From NCBI RefSeq assembly GCF_000764305.2, contig NW_025946858.1, positions 1 to 64,000 of the forward strand: a DNA stretch of 64,000 bases. Reading direction: 5' to 3'. How positions within the stretch are numbered: position 1 is the stretch's first letter; each line of letters starts with the position of its first letter. Source of the DNA: Hyalella azteca (Eukaryota > Arthropoda > Malacostraca > Amphipoda > Hyalellidae). Shown here in pieces: positions 59,771-64,000 of the stretch. The notes below the pieces were generated by a model that was not told the origin of the DNA, made no database searches, and saw nothing but the letters and a program-made list of their open reading frames with translations. The position numbers were made by a program, and so were the translations under genes.

Positions 59771-61018
59771 GTGAGTTGCCTGCTTGTTGCTTCAATGTTG
59801 AGTTGCTATGTCATATCGTGTCTAAAATTCAATATTTAACGCCAACTGGGAGTTTGAAACTTATGAGTAACTTGATAACTTGATATCATGATAATTGTTT
59901 CGGACGTAGCAGTCCCAGGCCACGATGGATCGCCGCCTCTGAATTATCGCTCATCCGTCCTCATTTGGGGCAGCTGATGAACGATGCTGTTGCTTGCTTC
60001 TCGCCGCTGGTAGTGTTGCAGGGGAGGTCGATCTGGAATTGTGCCCAAGAACACGTCCAGTCGTCTTTTGAAGGTCTCCAGGGTGAACTCCCCATCTCTT
60101 ATATCCTTTGGTAGGACGTTAAGCAGCCTCGGCCCTGCCACGGAAAGTGATACTTCCCGCAGGGAGTGAAGTCTGACTGCAGATCTGTTACGTAGTGGGA
60201 GATCTTGCACAGTCTCCACCTTTTCTCGTTGTGATGTGTCTCAATCCTGAAGGTCTCGCTCTCGAAGTTTTGCGCCATTTCGCTTATCATCTTCCATGTG
60301 TACAGAATGACATACCTCTCCCGTCTCCTCTGTTGTGAGTACGGACCCAGGCGCCTCAATCTCTCCCAGTAGTTCAACTCTTCCATCCCTCTGATCCTGG
60401 AAGTGAAGGTTCGCACCTTTCAGTTGCCGCAATGCGCCGAGTGTGAACGGGGTCCAGAGCTGGCAGCAGTATTCAAGAATCGGTATTAAAATGGCTCTAA
60501 AGAGTGTGATCATCGGTTCCGCTTCTTTTTTTTCTGAACGTATGCCAGATCCACCCCATCTGTCGCCTACCTCTTGCGGTTATTGCCGTAATGTGATAAC
60601 AAAAATTGACCTGGTTATTCATCAACACTACTAGATCGCGAACGAGTCGCTTCTCTCAATTTCAGAGTTGTCAGGTGCTAGATAGCGGTGCTCCATATAA
60701 GCTCTTCCGCGACCTCTATATCTCAAAACCTCAAACTAGGTCCCGTTGAATTGCATGCTGTTCACTAGGGCCCAGTCATATATTGCAGAGAGGTTTTATC
60801 GCAACCTCTCGCAGTTCCTCCTGTCCGTTATGGTCATTGGTACCTGCTGGTGTCGTCCGCGAATGACGATGCAGAGGCGTTGTTCTCTGCCACATCTATG
60901 TCGGCGATGTGAATGAGGGAGAGGATTGGGCTGAGTACCGTTCCCTGTGGCACTCCACTCTTCACCCTAGCCTCGCTCGATCTCGAGCCGCCTACAACGA
61001 CAGCTTGCAGTCTTTCTA

Positions 61019-62315
61019 CAGGGTCCGCCATAATTTATGGCAACGGATGTTTGCTATATAAAATAACAGCATGGTTTCTAGGAGACTTTTCTTTTTTAAA
61101 GAAGCTCAATATCATCTATTAATTCATCGATTTTATATTGCTGAAGTCTAAGGCGTCTAAATTTACTATTACTTATGGCAGTAGATAGAAATGCAGTTAT
61201 ATCCCTTCATGAAAAGGGCGAGAGTAATACAGTCATTGCAAAAAAGCCCCAAATTCGTCGTAAAACTGTGTGGAAGGTGGTAAAAAAATTCAAGGAAACT
61301 GATGAAACATGCAATTGACCTGGTCAAGGAAGGAAACGAAGTGTCCAAACAAAACAATTGGTCAAAAACACGAGGGAAAAGTTGAGGAGAAACCCTCGTC
61401 GCTCAGCTGCAAAATTGGCTGCAGAAGCAGGAGTCAGTTAGACATCAATGCGTAGAGTCCTCAAAGATGACCTCAAGACATCCTCTTACAAGATGCAAAC
61501 ATGGCATAACTAACAGACCGTCATGAACGAATGAGGCTCGAAAGATGCCAGTACATTCTTTCTGAATATCATTGAGGATGGCATGCTGCCCAACTTGGTG
61601 TTCAGTGACGAGAAAAAATGACATTGAACAAAGCGTTAACCGTCAAAATGACAGAGTTTGGAGTCGGGATGGATCTGTGGCCACCAGAACAGCAACACGA
61701 CGTCAAAATCCCATGTCCATGATGGTTTGGGCCGCGGTAACCGCCACTGGGAGGTCCCACTCGTTTTTGTCCACCCAGGAGTAAAATTGAGCAGTGAGCG
61801 ATACATTTCGGACATTTTGGAAGCTGTGTTTTTACCTTGCATGGGCCCGACAAACACTTCAACGGCTAACCATGGAGTTTTCAACAAGACTCTGCCTCAT
61901 CACATGGCTCAAACATGACCCAAAACTGGATTCAGGGTCACATCTCAGCGTTCATTAGCAAAAATGAATGACCCTCAAGAAGCCCTGATTTTAATCCTCT
62001 CAACTTTTCTGCGTGGGCTATTTTAGAGAGTAGGGTCTGCAGAACACCTCATGATTCTTTGGATAGCTTGAAGTCTAAATTGACACGAGAATGGGACTTG
62101 ATCCCTTAAGAAATGCTGCGTGTCTCCTGTGAAGCTTCCCCGCATAGATTGGAGACCTTCATTAAAAAATAAGGGTGGTCATATTGAATAAATATGTCTG
62201 AGAATTGTTTTGGTAATTCTTGGCTACTAGCTCATCCAATAAAAAACAATGCACCTGTTTGTGTCATTGAGAAATAACAAAAACCCATGCGTTGCCATAA
62301 ATATGGTGGACCCTG
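61019..62315 (+). mobile_element. Tc1/mariner element, 1,297 bp, nested in the LINE
   Basis: Terminal inverted repeats of about 28-35 bp (CAGGGTCC(G/A)CCATA...TTATGGCAACG) at 61,019 and 62,315, flanked by TA at 61,017-61,018 and 62,316-62,317. It contains one degenerate transposase gene and no other cargo. Joining the flanks restores the LINE reading, which proves insertion into it. Confidence 0.95.
61175..62172 (+). pseudogene. Mariner-family transposase, inactivated
   Basis: The reading starts MAVDRNAVISLHEKGESNTV (helix-turn-helix) and continues through KTVWKVVKKFKET, then several stops (for example after ETDETCN and EAGVS) and frameshifts. The catalytic region is still legible: FSDEK (first Asp), FQQDSASSHG (second Asp) and SPDFNPLNFSAW, where the third catalytic Asp seems replaced by Asn. 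It ends METFIKK-like (LETFIKK) before a TAA at 62,172. Full length would be about 330 residues, as usual for the family. Confidence 0.9.
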
Positions 62316-62410
62316 TATTAGGAAGCTGTGGATCCATGCCAGCAATTCACCTCCGACCCCCAGCAGTCTTACTTTTCTGAAGAGTACTCCATGGTCAACT
62401 CCGTATCATG

Positions 62411-62877
62411 TGAGTTTATTTTTTGATCACGGATTATACGCGATATTTTCTACAGCTGGAATTGCCTAATACATTGAGTTTAGGTGCAATTAAACGATAT
62501 TACCAATGAAAGTTTTTCAAGGACGATATTAAAACTTTTTATTAAGACTACACACATTGCAAGCTGCATAGCGACCTGGATCTCTAACATGATTTGCGCC
62601 ATTGTAAGCTCGTCAAACAGAGACGAATTACCGTTTATTTGTTACAGTTTACGAAACTAGGAGGGAGCAAAATTAGCATTCATTAATTAGCAATTGAGTA
62701 ATTCAATGGAGACTGTGGGGCGGTTAGACTAGGGTAGACGATTTCCTTCACTTCAAGACAGCCAAACTTATGAAAAACACTCAAATTATCCAGTTTTTTC
62801 CACACTCTATGTTTTCTAACCCGTCTTCTTCTAAAGTTACTACGAAACACTAGGGATAATCATCGGACTTACTTGCG
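62411..62877. other. No feature seen
   Basis: AT-rich sequence between the LINE 5' limit and the right copy of the dispersed repeat. Confidence 0.4.
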
Positions 62878-63730
62878 CTCTCTCACTTGAAATTTCGTTC
62901 CAGCACATGGTAGGTATCGAAATAATTTCTGGCTGCTGCCGCTGGTAATAGGCTAATAGCGATATAATGTTACTCAAAATCTAAATTTACTTTGCTATTA
63001 GAAGCCGCAAAGATCTGTGTCGGCTTTTTAATAGTTTTTGAACCATAGTTAAAAGAAGATGTTATTTTTTGATATCGCGCCGATTTATAGCGGTATTTTC
63101 CGCTATAAAAAATATCGGACAATAAATCTTTTCATAATGGGAAATGAGCAACAAATCAATGTTCGGTTTTAAACCAATAGTAACGCGTCCAACTCGACTG
63201 CATCAAGTCTCCTAAAAGTCGACTGGAGTCTATCACTAAAGTTCCTGTAAGGTCATCGATCCGGCCTCCAGGGTTAAGCAAATAATGAAGCATATAGCAT
63301 ATCAGCTGCTGAAGTTTTGATGCCTGCTAATACGACCTTTGAAGCCTCTGATACGTGCCATTTTCAGCTTAATGTTAAAATATAATACACGCTTAATGAA
63401 CACGTGGCCATAAACGCAGCGCGTGCTTTTTGCGATCACGCAATGTTGTTTAGATTTTACACGATATGTTTTCTAAAATTATAAATACGAGAATACGGTC
63501 ACTTTTAATATTGGATATACAATAATTTCATTGCTTCCTTATTTTCGGCCTAAGAACGGCTTTGAACTTTATTTAGATGCATCTTTTCGGGTCTCAAGTC
63601 TTTTTTAATTACGCGGAATAACATCGTAATTACGGGAATGCATCGACTTCTACAATTATGCTGGTGAATGACACGACGCTAATTTTATACTTCATTCGGC
63701 CGGTTAGGCCTCCATGTAGCGGGCTTCATG
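62878..63730. repeat. Dispersed repeat, right copy
   Basis: Direct, diverged copy of 54,755-55,690, about 8.1 kb apart. No coding potential seen, so a non-autonomous element or an old duplication. Confidence 0.75.
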
Positions 63731-64000
63731 TGTCCAACGCGGGCTCGTATAAGGTTTATTCAAGTTAATAATGTAACTATAATTTGTAACGTGCATTATT
63801 CCAGCAGTTTTCTACTGCTAGTAATTTCTCTCATTTGCGCTTCAACGCATCCACGCATATGAATAAATTGTCCAGCAGCAACAATTGCTATTTTTATTTG
63901 ATTTATATGCGAACTTCCAGCAAGCGTGAGTATGCATTATGTTTCTTATCGTGGATGACGGTCTTGCGTGACAGATTTACTTTTTATAGTATTTTTCCAC

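Larger units (their letters stand above)
59944..62410 (-). mobile_element. Decayed LINE (Jockey/CR1-like) split by a mariner
   Basis: The reverse-transcriptase ORF is read on the minus strand in pieces. About 62,410-62,318 reads VDHGVLFRKVRLLGVGGELL. Then, beyond the mariner, come VERLQAVVVGG, VKSGVPQGTVLSPILSLIHI and the catalytic FADD box (SSFADDT, about 60,840). Further on are an IERSDSVRDL-type stretch, LFRAILIPILEYCCQLWTPF, and a C-terminal segment ending PQMRTDER at 59,944. Several frameshifts and stops make it dead. It is 5'-truncated within the RT domain near 62,410. No endonuclease domain or poly(A) tail was found. The exact clade is uncertain. Confidence 0.85.

Overview
This is a window of an AT-rich animal nuclear genome, most likely an invertebrate and probably an arthropod (a crustacean would fit, but this is inference). 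The reasons are the spliced genes with GT..AG introns, a Tc1/mariner element, a non-LTR (LINE) retrotransposon, a Harbinger-type MITE, tRNA-derived repeats and many minisatellites. There is no bacterial-style gene arrangement. Three isolated N bases (11,820; 24,183; 52,627) each sit at a repeat junction and look like assembly joins, so the large repeat structure needs some caution.

Region 1 (about 266-19,878, minus strand) is the 5' part of one large gene, an axonemal-type dynein heavy chain. I assembled 26 coding exons by hand from splice sites. Codon phase agrees at nearly every junction. Together they encode about 1,270 residues: the whole tail (DHC_N1-like) and the first residues of the linker. 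The gene runs off the left edge of the window. Recognisable tail landmarks appear in the right order: a PVSGRVRW-type motif, a VVSWSPAALQYF-type motif, an ELFCVAAAL..DG strand and a VWSDNKEAEIAAF segment. An Asp/Glu/Ser-rich insert lies in exons 6-7. One exon (21) carries a reading-frame break. Several introns carry minisatellites that begin at, or even inside, the 3' splice site of the next exon.

Region 2 (about 17.9-52.0 kb) is a complex tandem segmental duplication. Block A holds the first two coding exons of the dynein gene, part of the third, and 5' sequence. It occurs as A1 17,923-22,791, A2 36,481-41,346 and, as upstream sequence only, A3 48,645-50,898. Block B has no clear gene and occurs as B1 about 23,579-32,443, B2 about 33,635-36,408, B3 41,347-48,639 and B4 50,899-52,030. 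A short block C occurs at 33,412-33,634 and 52,628-52,897. The order is A1-B1-C1-B2-A2-B3-A3-B4-C2. A2 keeps an intact start codon and two intact exons, so it could act as an alternative 5' end in cis. Two stretches of more than 1 kb look identical between B1 and B3, while the sequence between them is clearly diverged.

Region 3 (52.0-64.0 kb) is mostly non-coding. It holds one unassigned candidate exon (52,193-52,391, minus) and a convincing signal-peptide first exon of a secreted protein (59,668-59,770, plus). The plus-strand intron after that exon contains a decayed LINE (minus strand) into whose reverse-transcriptase domain a 1,297-bp mariner has inserted, with TA target-site duplication and terminal inverted repeats. 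A diverged direct repeat of about 0.9 kb flanks this locus on both sides.
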